A DNA stretch of 64,000 nucleotides from WJJR01 sp964440935. Its GTDB lineage: Bacteria; Zixibacteria; MSB-5A5; WJJR01. A program made the translations under genes and the position numbers. A model generated the notes under the pieces. That model saw only the letters and a program-made list of their open reading frames with translations, searched no databases and was not told the origin of the DNA. Positions 51,162 to 59,874 of the stretch are shown piece by piece; position 1 is the first letter of the stretch; the number at the start of each line of letters is the position of its first letter. The stretch covers positions 1 through 64,000 of the forward strand of contig CAYTTY010000004.1 in the NCBI GenBank assembly GCA_964440935.1. Direction: 5' to 3'.

Positions 51162-53468
51162 GTGAAGTGGTTTACCGGGATTTCCCACAAGCGTAAGAGC
51201 GAACTGCTCGGCTTCCTGCTGTTGTTGTTGTCGTTGTTCGTGCTGCTGTCGCTTAAGACGCACGTACCCGGCGACGATATGTGGCTGCAGGCCGACGGCG
51301 ATGAGATCTGGCTGGAAACGTACTATCCGCGCAATCTCGCAGGTCGCGTCGGCGCGCTGGTGTCGTACACGCTCTATGAGACTCTTGGCTGGTCATCGTG
51401 GTTGCTGGCCCTGACGCTCGCCGGCTACGGTTTGCGCCGTTTTCTAGTCAAAGGATGGCGCAAACCGGTGTGGATCCCCGCCGGTCTGTGGGCGGGTACC
51501 TTCATTCTGGGTGTGATTCTGGCCTTACCTGCGGCACGGGATAAAGTGCCCTGGGGGGCGGGTATCGACACGGTCTCCGGGCAGTTCGGACGAGCCGGTG
51601 CGGACATTGTCTACGAGCTATTCGGCGTGTTCGGCGGCACGCTCCTGCTGGGCGGATGCCTGGCGGTAGGGGTATACTGGGCGGTGCCGTGGGATCGACT
51701 GGGCCTGCACCTCCCGAAAATCAGACTGCCGAAACGAAAGAAGGACGGACAGAAATCGTCGCGCCCGTCGCCACTAACCACAATTCGTCGGCAATTCACC
51801 ATGTGGTGGTACGGGCTCCGCGGACGATTTACGTCCGTGCAGGAGGAATTCGTCGAAGATCAGCCGATCAGTGGCGCGGACGATGATTGGGAGCGTGTTG
51901 CGGCGGAGCCTAACGGGCCGCAAGTCAAGATGGTGCTGCGCTCGGGGCACCAACCCGACGTTGAGTCAGACGAATCAGTTGCCGAGCCCGCACCGGCACC
52001 GAAACCACGCCGGGTTGTCCGGCAACCGAACACTAGTGACGGTGATTACGATTACCCGACACTCGATTTGCTCGCGCCGCCGGTACTTCCATCGCGACGG
52101 AAAGCCGACAGCCATGCCGGCAGTGAACTGCTGCGAGAAGCGTTGAAGACATTCGATATCGGCATCGACGGCGATATCCAGTGTTTCCCGGGTCCTGTCA
52201 TCACCCGCTATGAATTCCGTCCGGCGCCGGGGGTGAAAGTTCACCAGGTGATCAATCTGGCCGATGATCTGGCGCTGGCGCTGTCGGCATCACGGGTGCG
52301 AGTCGTCGCACCGATCCCGGGCAAAGCCGCGGTCGGTATCGAGATTCCCAATCCGGATCCGGAAATGGTCTCCCTCAGCGCGCTGTTGAGCGATCCGGCG
52401 TTTGTCGACAGCCATCAACGGTTACCATTGGCGCTGGGACGGACGATTGACGGCAGTCCGTTTGTCGCCGACTTGGCGGGCATGCCGCATCTGCTGATTG
52501 CCGGTGCCACCGGTTCGGGCAAGAGTGTCTGCATCAATGTGATCATCACGTCGCTTCTGTTCCGCCACAACCCCCGCGACGTGCGCTTGCTGTTTATCGA
52601 TCCGAAGATGCTCGAATTGTCGATGTACAAGGGCATCCCGCACCTCGAACGTCCGGTGGTCACCAATCCCCGGGCGGCAGAGCGCCTGCTGAATGATGCC
52701 GTGCGCGAGATGGACGACCGCTACAAGGCGTTGGCCGAAGCGGGGGTGCGCAATATCGCCGATTACAACAACAAGGTCGACGAGGACAAGCGTTTGCCGT
52801 ATATCGTGATCATTGTCGATGAACTGGCCGACCTGATGCTCAGCCAATCGGCGACACGGATCGAGATGATGATTACGCGACTGGCGCAAATGGCACGCGC
52901 GGTCGGTATCCATCTGATTTTGGCCACACAGCGCCCATCGGTCGATGTCATCACCGGTCTTATCAAGGCCAATTTCTCATGCCGCATCGCCTTTCAGGTG
53001 GCAACCAAAGTCGACTCGCGCACAATTCTCGACGCCAATGGAGCGGAAAAGCTCCTGGGACGGGGCGACATGCTGTACCTCTCGCCCGGACGGCCGGAGC
53101 CGGAACGGGTGCACGGCGCGTTTGTCAGCAGCGACGAGTCGACCAATCTCGTGGATTTCCTCAAAGAACAGGTCGTCGAGCCCGAGGCGATTCAGAATTT
53201 CTCCGAGGACACCAACAGTTCCCCAGATCCAGAGGAAGACTTTGGTGATGTATTGTTTCATCAGGCGGCCGACGTTGTCATTCGCCACAAGCAGGGGTCG
53301 GTCTCACTGCTCCAGCGACGTTTGGGGATCGGTTACCAGCGGGCCGCGCGGTTAATCGACAAGCTCGAAGAGGCCGGTGTGGTCGGCCCCTACGATGGCA
53401 GTAAGGCGCGTGAGGTGTTGTGGTCGCGGGAGCAGTTTGAAGAGAAGTTTGCGAATGCGTCGTCCTAG
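51162..53468 (+). CDS. ftsK: FtsK/SpoIIIE-family DNA translocase
   Basis: 768 residues. Four N-terminal transmembrane helices (first at LLGFLLLLLSLFVLLSL) are followed by a charged linker (residues 200-320), then the motor: the alpha domain YEFRPAPGVKVHQVI and the RecA-like domain with Walker A in IAGATGSGKSVCINV, Walker B in VIIVDELADLM and ATQRPSVDVITG. The C-terminal gamma winged helix (SVSLLQRRLGIGYQRAARLID) reads KOPS-type sequences. It pumps chromosome DNA through the septum and activates dimer resolution. GTG 51162, with AAGGGG 8 nt upstream, is preferred to a TTG at 51105. lolA and rimO follow. Confidence 0.9.
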   Translation: MKWFTGISHKRKSELLGFLLLLLSLFVLLSLKTHVPGDDMWLQADGDEIWLETYYPRNLAGRVGALVSYTLYETLGWSSWLLALTLAGYGLRRFLVKGWRKPVWIPAGLWAGTFILGVILALPAARDKVPWGAGIDTVSGQFGRAGADIVYELFGVFGGTLLLGGCLAVGVYWAVPWDRLGLHLPKIRLPKRKKDGQKSSRPSPLTTIRRQFTMWWYGLRGRFTSVQEEFVEDQPISGADDDWERVAAEPNGPQVKMVLRSGHQPDVESDESVAEPAPAPKPRRVVRQPNTSDGDYDYPTLDLLAPPVLPSRRKADSHAGSELLREALKTFDIGIDGDIQCFPGPVITRYEFRPAPGVKVHQVINLADDLALALSASRVRVVAPIPGKAAVGIEIPNPDPEMVSLSALLSDPAFVDSHQRLPLALGRTIDGSPFVADLAGMPHLLIAGATGSGKSVCINVIITSLLFRHNPRDVRLLFIDPKMLELSMYKGIPHLERPVVTNPRAAERLLNDAVREMDDRYKALAEAGVRNIADYNNKVDEDKRLPYIVIIVDELADLMLSQSATRIEMMITRLAQMARAVGIHLILATQRPSVDVITGLIKANFSCRIAFQVATKVDSRTILDANGAEKLLGRGDMLYLSPGRPEPERVHGAFVSSDESTNLVDFLKEQVVEPEAIQNFSEDTNSSPDPEEDFGDVLFHQAADVVIRHKQGSVSLLQRRLGIGYQRAARLIDKLEEAGVVGPYDGSKAREVLWSREQFEEKFANASS

Positions 53469-53542
53469 AAGATCTCCCACGAGAATCCTTGTCGCATCCC
53501 CAGTAGTAAGATCACACAATTAATGGTGGCCCTGATGGAGGT

Positions 53543-53572
53543 TTTTTGCCATCAGGGCGCAGCGTAACTCAC
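53543..53572. repeat. 30-bp dispersed repeat, copy 2
   Basis: Exact reverse complement of 4144-4173. Its start overlaps a hairpin in which CCCTGATGG (53530-53538) pairs with CCATCAGGG (53549-53557), with a T-run in the loop; this may terminate ftsK transcription. Confidence 0.7.
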
Positions 53573-53597
53573 TTTCCTATGGGGAAGAAAGAGACTC

Positions 53598-53623
53598 ACG
53601 CCGAGCTGGGGCTCGGCGGTCCG
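53598..53623. repeat. 26-bp CCGAGC/GCTCGG hairpin repeat, copy 3
   Basis: Identical over 26 nt to 714-739 and lying 25 bp after the 30-bp repeat, the same pairing of repeat types as at 4144-4315. Confidence 0.7.
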
Positions 53624-53708
53624 TATAAACAGCCTTGTTCTGCTCGTGCCCGTGAGGGTATCTTCACTCCCCGTTGATCGGGTTGCCTAAAAAGCGGTAC
53701 AACGTTCT

Positions 53709-54383
53709 ATGACGATTCGTCTGCGCCACTTCCTCGTTATCGCGATTGCCGCTCTCATCGTTCCGGTTGCAGCGCGTGCGGACTGCTCACCTGACTCCGT
53801 GCTCTCTTTGTTGCGCGAGAAGGTCGACAGCTACGACATCATTCACGTCGACTATCACCGTGAAGTCCACTCGGTGCTGTTCGGTGAGCGGGAGCCCGAA
53901 GATGGCAAGCTGTGGATTTCGCCACCCCACCGGTATCGCGTCGAGACCAAAGGGCAAGTCTATGTCCGTGGCGAGGATACCTTGTGGACATACAGCGAAG
54001 CCACCGATCAGGTGACCATTCGCACAGGCGATTTGAGTAACGCCGAGTTCGGCCCCGCGGGGTTCTTTGGGTCGCTTCAGGATGACTTCCTCTTAGTCGG
54101 TTGCTCAACCGACCCGATCGGCGACTATGATTGTTGGAAAGTGCGCTTGGCCGCCAAGACGGAGACGGCTGCAATTCAACGTGTTACGCTGTGGGTAGAC
54201 AAGGCTGCCCAGATTCCCCGTGCGGCCGAATATGTCGACTACAACGAGGAGACCTCGAAGGTCCGATTCTCCGATTATCAATTTGATCAAGCCAAAGATA
54301 GACAACGGTTTACCTTCATTCTGCCGGAGGATGCCGAAGTCATCGTTCTACCCCTGAAAAAGTCCAATCGAAACGGCGAGTAA
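53709..54383 (+). CDS. lolA: LolA-like outer-membrane lipoprotein carrier protein
   Basis: 224 residues. A signal peptide (about 1-24, ending ARAD) is followed by the one-sided beta-barrel of LolA: DIIHVDYHREVHSVLFGE, DGKLWISPPHRYRVETKG, and a C-terminal VRFSDYQFDQAKDRQRFTFILPEDAEV, the classic LolA ending. It carries lipoproteins across the periplasm. It follows ftsK as in many Gram-negative bacteria, with 240 bp of repeats between. It is less conserved than the E. coli protein, and no LolB is seen. Confidence 0.82.
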   Translation: MTIRLRHFLVIAIAALIVPVAARADCSPDSVLSLLREKVDSYDIIHVDYHREVHSVLFGEREPEDGKLWISPPHRYRVETKGQVYVRGEDTLWTYSEATDQVTIRTGDLSNAEFGPAGFFGSLQDDFLLVGCSTDPIGDYDCWKVRLAAKTETAAIQRVTLWVDKAAQIPRAAEYVDYNEETSKVRFSDYQFDQAKDRQRFTFILPEDAEVIVLPLKKSNRNGE

Positions 54384-54442
54384 CTGCGTTATTACAGCAA
54401 TATTCACCCGACGGTCGTACCCGGCCGGCTTTCTCATTTGCC

Positions 54443-55837
54443 ATGGATCAGAACACTCCCAAACGACGCATCTTCCTGCGCACACTCGGCTGCCCGAAAA
54501 ACGAAGTCGACAGTGGCGTCATGAAGCGTCATCTCGAACAAGCAGGGTGGGAGGTTGTCAATGATCCGGACTCGGCGGATGTCGAGATCATCAACACCTG
54601 CGGCTTCATCGAGCCGACCAAGGTCGAATCACTCGAAGCGATCTGGGAGAGTGTGGAGCGCAAAGAGGACCGCAACGACGGTCGAAGGCTGATCGTAACA
54701 GGATGTCTGGCACAGCGTTATGGGCAGGCGTTGGCCAGTGAGATCGACGGTATCGACGCGGTTGTCGGCTTCGACCGCCCCGATCTGATCTTGCAAGCCC
54801 TTGATGCCACCAAGACCGGCGCGCCCGCCTGCTGGATTGAAAAACCGGGTCTTGATTACCGCGACGATAGCATCTCCCACGTCTGGCCGTCGGACAAACC
54901 CGCTCCTCTGTTCTCGTATATCAAGATTTCCGATGGGTGTGACAACGCTTGCCGATTTTGCGCGATTCCGTTGATTCGCGGGCGGCTCCGGTCGCGTCCG
55001 AAACAGGCGATTGTCTCCGAAGTGTCGTCGCTGGTGCGTGCCGGAACCAAGGAAATCATTCTCGTAGCACAAGATACGACATCCTGGGGTTTGGATAAGC
55101 CGGGTGAGGGCGATCTGGCAGATCTTTTGTATGCTCTAAATGATATCCCCGCCAATTTCTGGATTCGTCTCATGTATGCCCATCCGGCATTCCTGAGTGA
55201 CCGCCAGATCGAGGCGTTTCGGGAGTGCGATAAGATGATACCGTACCTGGACATGCCGCTTCAGCACATCAGTGATCGCATGCTGGCGATCATGAACCGG
55301 CATATCACCAAGGTCGAGACGCAGGCCAAGATCGACTGTCTGCGTGCGGTGCGTCCGGGGATGGCGCTACGCACGACATTCATTATCGGACATCCCGGGG
55401 AAACCGACGCCGATTTCAACGAGATGCTCGAATTTGCCGAAGCCAACGCGTTTGAGCGCATGGGCGCGTTTCCGTACTCCGAGGAAGAGAGCACGCCAGC
55501 GGCACGACTGGGTGAGAAAGTCCCGGAAGACCTGACACGCGAACGGCTGTCTCGTCTCGTTGAAGCGTTTGAGTATTGGTCATCGGAACAATCCATTGAC
55601 CGGCTCGGTTCGGCAGTTCCGTGTCTGATGGAACAGGAAATCGATGGTGTATGGCAGGGGCGGACGGTTTTTGACGCTCCTGAGATAGATGGTCAAGTTA
55701 CTGTTGCCGAACCACTTCCGTCTCCCGGCCTCTACGAAGTGATATTGGAGGAGGCCGATGGAGTTGACTTTCGCGGACGGCGCAATCGATCTTTCGCGGT
55801 CGCTAATGCACTGCCTGTCGAAACGTCGGTGGAGTAG
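54443..55837 (+). CDS. rimO: Ribosomal protein S12 methylthiotransferase RimO
   Basis: 464 residues. The N-terminal UPF0004 domain has the three cysteines of the second cluster in RTLGCPKNEVDSG, IINTCGFIEPTK and VTGCLAQRYG. The radical-SAM CxxxCxxC is in DGCDNACRFCAIPLIRG. PYLDMPLQHISDRML and RTTFIIGHPGETDADF are typical, and a C-terminal TRAM domain follows. It adds a methylthio group to an aspartate of S12. DNACRFCAIP separates it from MiaB, which normally has YCxxCxVP text. It lies 59 bp after lolA. Confidence 0.93.
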   Translation: MDQNTPKRRIFLRTLGCPKNEVDSGVMKRHLEQAGWEVVNDPDSADVEIINTCGFIEPTKVESLEAIWESVERKEDRNDGRRLIVTGCLAQRYGQALASEIDGIDAVVGFDRPDLILQALDATKTGAPACWIEKPGLDYRDDSISHVWPSDKPAPLFSYIKISDGCDNACRFCAIPLIRGRLRSRPKQAIVSEVSSLVRAGTKEIILVAQDTTSWGLDKPGEGDLADLLYALNDIPANFWIRLMYAHPAFLSDRQIEAFRECDKMIPYLDMPLQHISDRMLAIMNRHITKVETQAKIDCLRAVRPGMALRTTFIIGHPGETDADFNEMLEFAEANAFERMGAFPYSEEESTPAARLGEKVPEDLTRERLSRLVEAFEYWSSEQSIDRLGSAVPCLMEQEIDGVWQGRTVFDAPEIDGQVTVAEPLPSPGLYEVILEEADGVDFRGRRNRSFAVANALPVETSVE

Positions 55838-55842
55838 TCAGT

Positions 55843-56541
55843 ATGACCAGTAGTACATCTCATCCATCTCAAAGGCGATCTGCGGTTGTGATCGGTCGTC
55901 CGATTGCGCTGATCATTGCTTTGGTCTGGGCGGCGCAGACAGTCGGTTTCGCCATGCTCATTCGTGAGAATGCCACACAGCAGGCGACCATCCACCGGCA
56001 GGAACAGGTCATCGAGCGGCTGGAAGAGCGGTTGCAGGTGCTCGAGATCATCGAAGACTACCAAACCCATCTCACGCCGAATGAGACGGTCCAGGTGGCC
56101 AATCACGTGTTTGATTGCAGCCGCAAGTATGGTTTCGATCCGATGATCATCCTGGCGATGATCCAGGTCGAGTCATCGTTCGGTCCCAAGGCTCATTCGC
56201 ACAAGGGGGCGCGCGGTCTGATGCAGCTCAAGCCGTCGACCGCCCGCGCGGTGGTGCGCAATCTCGGTTGGGAATGGACCGATGCCGATGCCCTTTACGA
56301 GCCGGTCTACAACGTTCAGTTGGGTACGGAGTATCTTTTCTATCTCGTGTTGCGTTTTCAGAGTGTTGAGAAGGCCATCATTGCGTACAATCAAGGCGAG
56401 ACCTCAGTCCGCGGCATGATGACCAATGGCCACAAACTCCCGCAACAATATCTCCAACGCGTTCTTCGGGAGTACCGTCGCATACAACGCCGCTACGACG
56501 CTGCGTCGCTCCCCGATTTTGTCGGTCCGCCGGCTCCGTAA
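55843..56541 (+). CDS. Lytic transglycosylase (SLT domain), membrane-anchored
   Basis: 232 residues. An N-terminal transmembrane helix (IALIIALVWAAQTVGFAML) and a short coiled coil (QEQVIERLEERLQVLEII) precede the SLT domain: MILAMIQVESSFGPKAHSHKGARGLMQLKPSTA, in which Glu of ESSFGP is catalytic, then QLGTEYLFYLVLRF and IIAYNQGETSV. It cleaves peptidoglycan glycan strands without hydrolysis. It starts 5 bp after rimO, and its end overlaps the next gene by 23 bp. Confidence 0.9.
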   Translation: MTSSTSHPSQRRSAVVIGRPIALIIALVWAAQTVGFAMLIRENATQQATIHRQEQVIERLEERLQVLEIIEDYQTHLTPNETVQVANHVFDCSRKYGFDPMIILAMIQVESSFGPKAHSHKGARGLMQLKPSTARAVVRNLGWEWTDADALYEPVYNVQLGTEYLFYLVLRFQSVEKAIIAYNQGETSVRGMMTNGHKLPQQYLQRVLREYRRIQRRYDAASLPDFVGPPAP

Positions 56542-57214
56542 TTTTTCCGTTGTTGCCATCACAGGGATACTCCTGTTGTTGAGTGCCGTCCCGACACAGG
56601 CGCTCACGACATGGACGCGACTGTCATTTGAGGACACGAAGTCAGATACACTGGAGACCTTTCCGACTCATGAACAGTTTATCGGTGCCTCATTCGGCGT
56701 CTTGGCAGAATCTCTCTTTACCGATTTAAACTTTTCACGCCCGAAGCCGGTATGGATTGCTTCTGCCGAAGGTGCCGAGCGCAACACTTGGTTTGAAGAC
56801 ACCACGGCACGCTTACTCTTTGACCGCGGCTTTATCATCCGTGATGCCGACGCCGTGGATTCGTTGGCGGGTGGCACGTGGTCGGTGCGCTACCGTCTGG
56901 ACCGCTTCCTGCTGACGCTTCCGGAGGCAGCCCGTCATAAACTTCTGGGCCGAATCTGGTTGAAACGCGAGTTCGAAGCGTCGGTACACGTGAACCTCTG
57001 GGATCAGGATAATGGTGAATTGGTCTGGTCCGGTTCGGAGGAACTGCGTGCGACCGACTGGATACCGAAAAGCCAATTGCCACAGTTGGCCGCCTCAGCT
57101 CCACCGTCGCTGTCTCCTGAGCCTCCCATCACGACTGCAGAGCGCCTGGTCGAGCCGGTGTTGATTGGCACCGCCATTGGGGCACTGACGGTCCTGTTTT
57201 TTGCGGTTCGCTAG
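56519..57214 (+). CDS. Secreted or membrane-tethered protein of unknown function
   Basis: 231 residues from a TTG at 56519, which gives a good signal peptide (MSVRRLRNFSVVAITGILLLLSAVPTQAL in essence). ATG 56426 would need a 116-bp overlap with the transglycosylase and a poor N-terminus. A folded middle (TWTRLSFEDTKSDTLET; DTTARLLFDRGFIIRDAD; VNLWDQDNGELVWSGSEELRA) is followed by a proline-rich stretch and a C-terminal hydrophobic helix (VLIGTAIGALTVLFFAVR). It recalls small CsgG-like or DUF4136-like envelope domains that report OM stress, but I do not assign a family. No ribosome-binding site is obvious. Confidence 0.65.
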   Translation: MSVRRLRNFSVVAITGILLLLSAVPTQALTTWTRLSFEDTKSDTLETFPTHEQFIGASFGVLAESLFTDLNFSRPKPVWIASAEGAERNTWFEDTTARLLFDRGFIIRDADAVDSLAGGTWSVRYRLDRFLLTLPEAARHKLLGRIWLKREFEASVHVNLWDQDNGELVWSGSEELRATDWIPKSQLPQLAASAPPSLSPEPPITTAERLVEPVLIGTAIGALTVLFFAVR

Positions 57215-57222
57215 TATTAGTA

Positions 57223-57244
57223 CCACGGGCGTCCTCGCCCGTGG
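57223..57244. repeat. CCACGGGCG palindrome, copy 2, with CCCTCACCCC repeat
   Basis: CCACGGGCG (57223-57231) and CGCCCGTGG (57236-57244) pair perfectly. Directly after it comes CCCTCACCCCAACCCTCTCC (57249-57268), a motif recurrent in spacers of many bacterial genomes. Copy 1 is at 50833. Confidence 0.6.
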
Positions 57245-57508
57245 GGGCCCTCACCCCAACCCTCTCCCCCCACGGCAAACAGACGCCGCGGCGGAGAGGG
57301 AGCGAGATGTTGGAGGAGAGTTGGCGGTATGACTCGACACAAAGAGCCGCTACGGCGCTTGTGCAGAGACTGCCGTCCCCTCTCCATTCTCATTCCGCAA
57401 AACCTAACACCCCCCACGGAACGCCGGGCTCTCCATCCCACTACAACTCGCAGGGGATAAACCTTGAAGGGCCGCAGGGGCATCCGTATGTTCCCGCCGG
57501 AGGATTGT

Positions 57509-58342
57509 GTGATCGTAATGGCAGGCAGCACAACAATGGGTCGGCTACGCGCACTGCGTGCGATCCCGCTACTTCTCTCAGGACTACTGGTTCTCCACTG
57601 TTCGAGCAGCACGCCACCACCGGTCCCCGATGCACGCAGCGGGTTTGAGAAGGGGATGACCCTCTTTGAAGAAGAGAAATGGGAAGATGCGCGGCTGGCC
57701 TTCGAGACCGTGGTATTCAACCATCCCGGTAGTTCGATTGTTGACTCCGCTCAATACATGATGGCGATGTCGTATTATCGCCAGGGTGATCCCATTCTGG
57801 GCGCTGCCGAGTTTCAGCGAGTCCGCATTCAGTATCCGACCAGTACATTGGTGGACGACGCCGACTATATGCGCGCGCTCTGTCTGCTCGAAACAGCACC
57901 ATCCAATACGGGACTTGACCAGGAGAAGACGCAGGAAGCCGTCAACGAGCTACTGCTCTTCAAGGACAGTCATCCGCTGTCGGAGTTTGTTCCGAAGGCC
58001 GACTCACTGCTGAGCGTGGCCTATGGACGCTTGTCGGAGAAGGATTTCAAGACGGCTCGTCTGTATCAGAAACTGGGCCAATACCAGTCGGCGCAAATCT
58101 ATTTCCAAGGCATGATCGACCGTTTTCCAGAGTCGCCGTACGTACCCGAGGCGTTATATCGCATGGGTGAAGGCCAGCAGAAGATGGACTCGCTCAACAA
58201 CGCCATCGAGTTTTACGAGAAGGTCATGTATCTGTATCCCGATCATGAGCGGGCTGACGATGCGCGCGAGAAAGTGGCGGAGGTCGCACGGATGCGCGAC
58301 GATATGCAGGCGGCCGATGCGGACTCTGCAAACGGCAACTAG
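57509..58342 (+). CDS. BamD-like outer-membrane assembly lipoprotein (TPR)
   Basis: 277 residues from GTG 57509, which has GGAGG 5 nt upstream; ATG 57518 and 57536 are alternatives. The signal peptide ends LLLSGLLVLHC, where the cysteine would be lipidated; His at -1 is unusual. TPR repeats follow: EKGMTLFEEEKWEDARLAFE, AQYMMAMSYYRQGDPILGAAEF, VRIQYPTSTLVDDADYM and YVPEALYRMGEGQQKMDSLNNAIEFYEKV, the spacing of BamD/YfiO. BamD recruits outer-membrane proteins to BamA. Pairing with nadD after 14 bp is conserved in some genomes. BamA is not in the window. Confidence 0.8.
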   Translation: MIVMAGSTTMGRLRALRAIPLLLSGLLVLHCSSSTPPPVPDARSGFEKGMTLFEEEKWEDARLAFETVVFNHPGSSIVDSAQYMMAMSYYRQGDPILGAAEFQRVRIQYPTSTLVDDADYMRALCLLETAPSNTGLDQEKTQEAVNELLLFKDSHPLSEFVPKADSLLSVAYGRLSEKDFKTARLYQKLGQYQSAQIYFQGMIDRFPESPYVPEALYRMGEGQQKMDSLNNAIEFYEKVMYLYPDHERADDAREKVAEVARMRDDMQAADADSANGN

Positions 58343-58356
58343 CGTATTCCAAACGA

Positions 58357-58935
58357 ATGGCACAGCGCATCGGCATCGTTGGCGGGACCTTTGATCCGAT
58401 TCACATCGGGCATCTCATTCTGGCTGTACGGGCGTGTGAACAGCTTGCACTCGACTTTGTCTACCTGATTCCGAACTGGCAATCGCCCCTGAAATCGGCG
58501 GCGCCCGTCGCCGATTTCGATGATCGTCTCATTATGGCGCAACGTGCAGTGGATGGTGTCGACGGGATCGTCGTGAGCGATATCGAAGGCCGCCGTGGTG
58601 GGACATCATACATGATCGATACACTGCGGCAACTGTACAGCGACCATCCCGAAGCACACTTGCATTTGATTATCGGATCCGATGCGCTTCGTGAGCTGCC
58701 GCAATGGCGAGAGTCTGAGGAGATAAAGCGGGTGGCGACGATTGCAGCAGTCTCGCGAGGTGGTCGGGCGGTCGACACCAGCGACGTGGATGCTATCGCG
58801 GTGTCCATGCCGCGTGTCGATGTGTCGGCATCGGAGATCCGCCAACGGATCGGTGCCGGACAGTCAATCGATTTTCTCACGCCGGCCGCCGTTGTCGCAT
58901 ATATCCGCGAAAAACGTCTCTATGGTGTGCGTTGA
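58357..58935 (+). CDS. nadD: Nicotinate-nucleotide adenylyltransferase
   Basis: 192 residues. RIGIVGGTFDPIHIGHLILA (HxGH nucleotide motif), YLIPNWQSPLKSAAPV, GTSYMIDTLRQL, LIIGSDALRELPQWR and the C-terminal VDVSASEIRQRIGAGQSI (ISSTxIR-like) identify NadD. It adenylates nicotinate mononucleotide in NAD synthesis. It starts 14 bp after the BamD-like gene. A separate promoter begins the next gene. Confidence 0.95.
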   Translation: MAQRIGIVGGTFDPIHIGHLILAVRACEQLALDFVYLIPNWQSPLKSAAPVADFDDRLIMAQRAVDGVDGIVVSDIEGRRGGTSYMIDTLRQLYSDHPEAHLHLIIGSDALRELPQWRESEEIKRVATIAAVSRGGRAVDTSDVDAIAVSMPRVDVSASEIRQRIGAGQSIDFLTPAAVVAYIREKRLYGVR

Positions 58936-58990
58936 TAACACTGCGTTCACACTGATGGCATCGCCGTTATCTGCGATCACCCACATCCTC

Positions 58991-59019
58991 TTGTTCTCAT
59001 AAGTCTCGTGTGTTATAAT
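58991..59019 (+). promoter_or_regulatory. Promoter upstream of the GT-A-like gene
   Basis: TATAAT (59014-59019) with TTGTTC (58991-58996) 17 nt upstream. Transcription would start near 59026, leaving a leader of about a dozen nt before GTG 59039. Confidence 0.45.
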
Positions 59020-59038
59020 TGCGGAACAAGGAGTGATT

Positions 59039-59800
59039 GTGGCTGCGAAGAAAGACGTTGTCATCGTTCAACTGCGGAACCCGGTCGGGCACGGTGAACC
59101 GGTGCCGGTCCTGCGTGTTTTCGACGACAAGCGCATGCTCACGCTGAAACGTGCGTTTTTTGAGGATACGATACGCCAGGTGGCCGAGATCAAAGATGTC
59201 GAGATCAAATTGGCGGTGGCTCCCTCGGAGCGGGTGGCTTGGGCGCAAACGGCGGTCGAGCATCTGATGGATCGCTATCCCAACCGTGCAGAGTATCGCA
59301 AGCTTGCTGATCGTGTTGAAATCCTCACACAAGATGTCGCGCCGATCGAACAGCGGACAGCCGGCAATCTGAAGCACTGTCTCGATAATGGCTATCAGCG
59401 GGCCGTGTTGGTGGGTGGATACACGCCAACGCTCGATCCGAATCTTGTCAAAGATGCGCTCGGGAATTTGCACAAGCATCCGATCATTCTGGGGCCCACA
59501 ATTGAGGGCGGCTGTTACCTGATCGGTTTGCGGGGTGACTGTCCCGAAGCATTGGGGTTGGTTACCGTTGGATCAGACGTGGCGTACAAGCGATCCATTG
59601 CCGCACTCCGCGATGCGGACCTCGCCTGGCAGGAAATCGAATTGTCGTACGACGTCGGTCACCAGGAGGATCTCGAATTCGTCATTAACGAGATCAACCA
59701 CTGCCGTTACACCGGTGATGAAGAGACCGGACGCTGTACCGAGAGTGTGTTGGCCGAATTCATGCAGGATGCCGAGTCCGATGACGGCAATCACCTCTAA
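59039..59800 (+). CDS. GT-A-fold nucleotidyl/glycosyltransferase-like protein (DUF2064/TIGR04282-like)
   Basis: 253 residues. RNPVGHGEPVPVLRVF, the central QRTAGNLKHCLDNGYQRAVLVGGYTPTL and ILGPTIEGGCYLIGLRG (family LGPxxDGGYYLIGL with Glu for Asp) match the DUF2064/TIGR04282 group of GT-A-fold transferases often found beside radical-SAM or isoprenoid-sugar genes. Its chemistry is not settled. GTG 59039 is chosen because AAGGAG lies 6 nt upstream; GTG 59033 would touch that site. The acidic tail (MQDAESDDGNHL) is unusual. It is read from its own promoter. Confidence 0.75.
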   Translation: MAAKKDVVIVQLRNPVGHGEPVPVLRVFDDKRMLTLKRAFFEDTIRQVAEIKDVEIKLAVAPSERVAWAQTAVEHLMDRYPNRAEYRKLADRVEILTQDVAPIEQRTAGNLKHCLDNGYQRAVLVGGYTPTLDPNLVKDALGNLHKHPIILGPTIEGGCYLIGLRGDCPEALGLVTVGSDVAYKRSIAALRDADLAWQEIELSYDVGHQEDLEFVINEINHCRYTGDEETGRCTESVLAEFMQDAESDDGNHL

Positions 59801-59874
59801 CCGTGACATCGCCGTGTCACGACACCACAGTACTTCGAAAGCTCTATGTCCCATCACAAATAAGGAGTGTGCCA

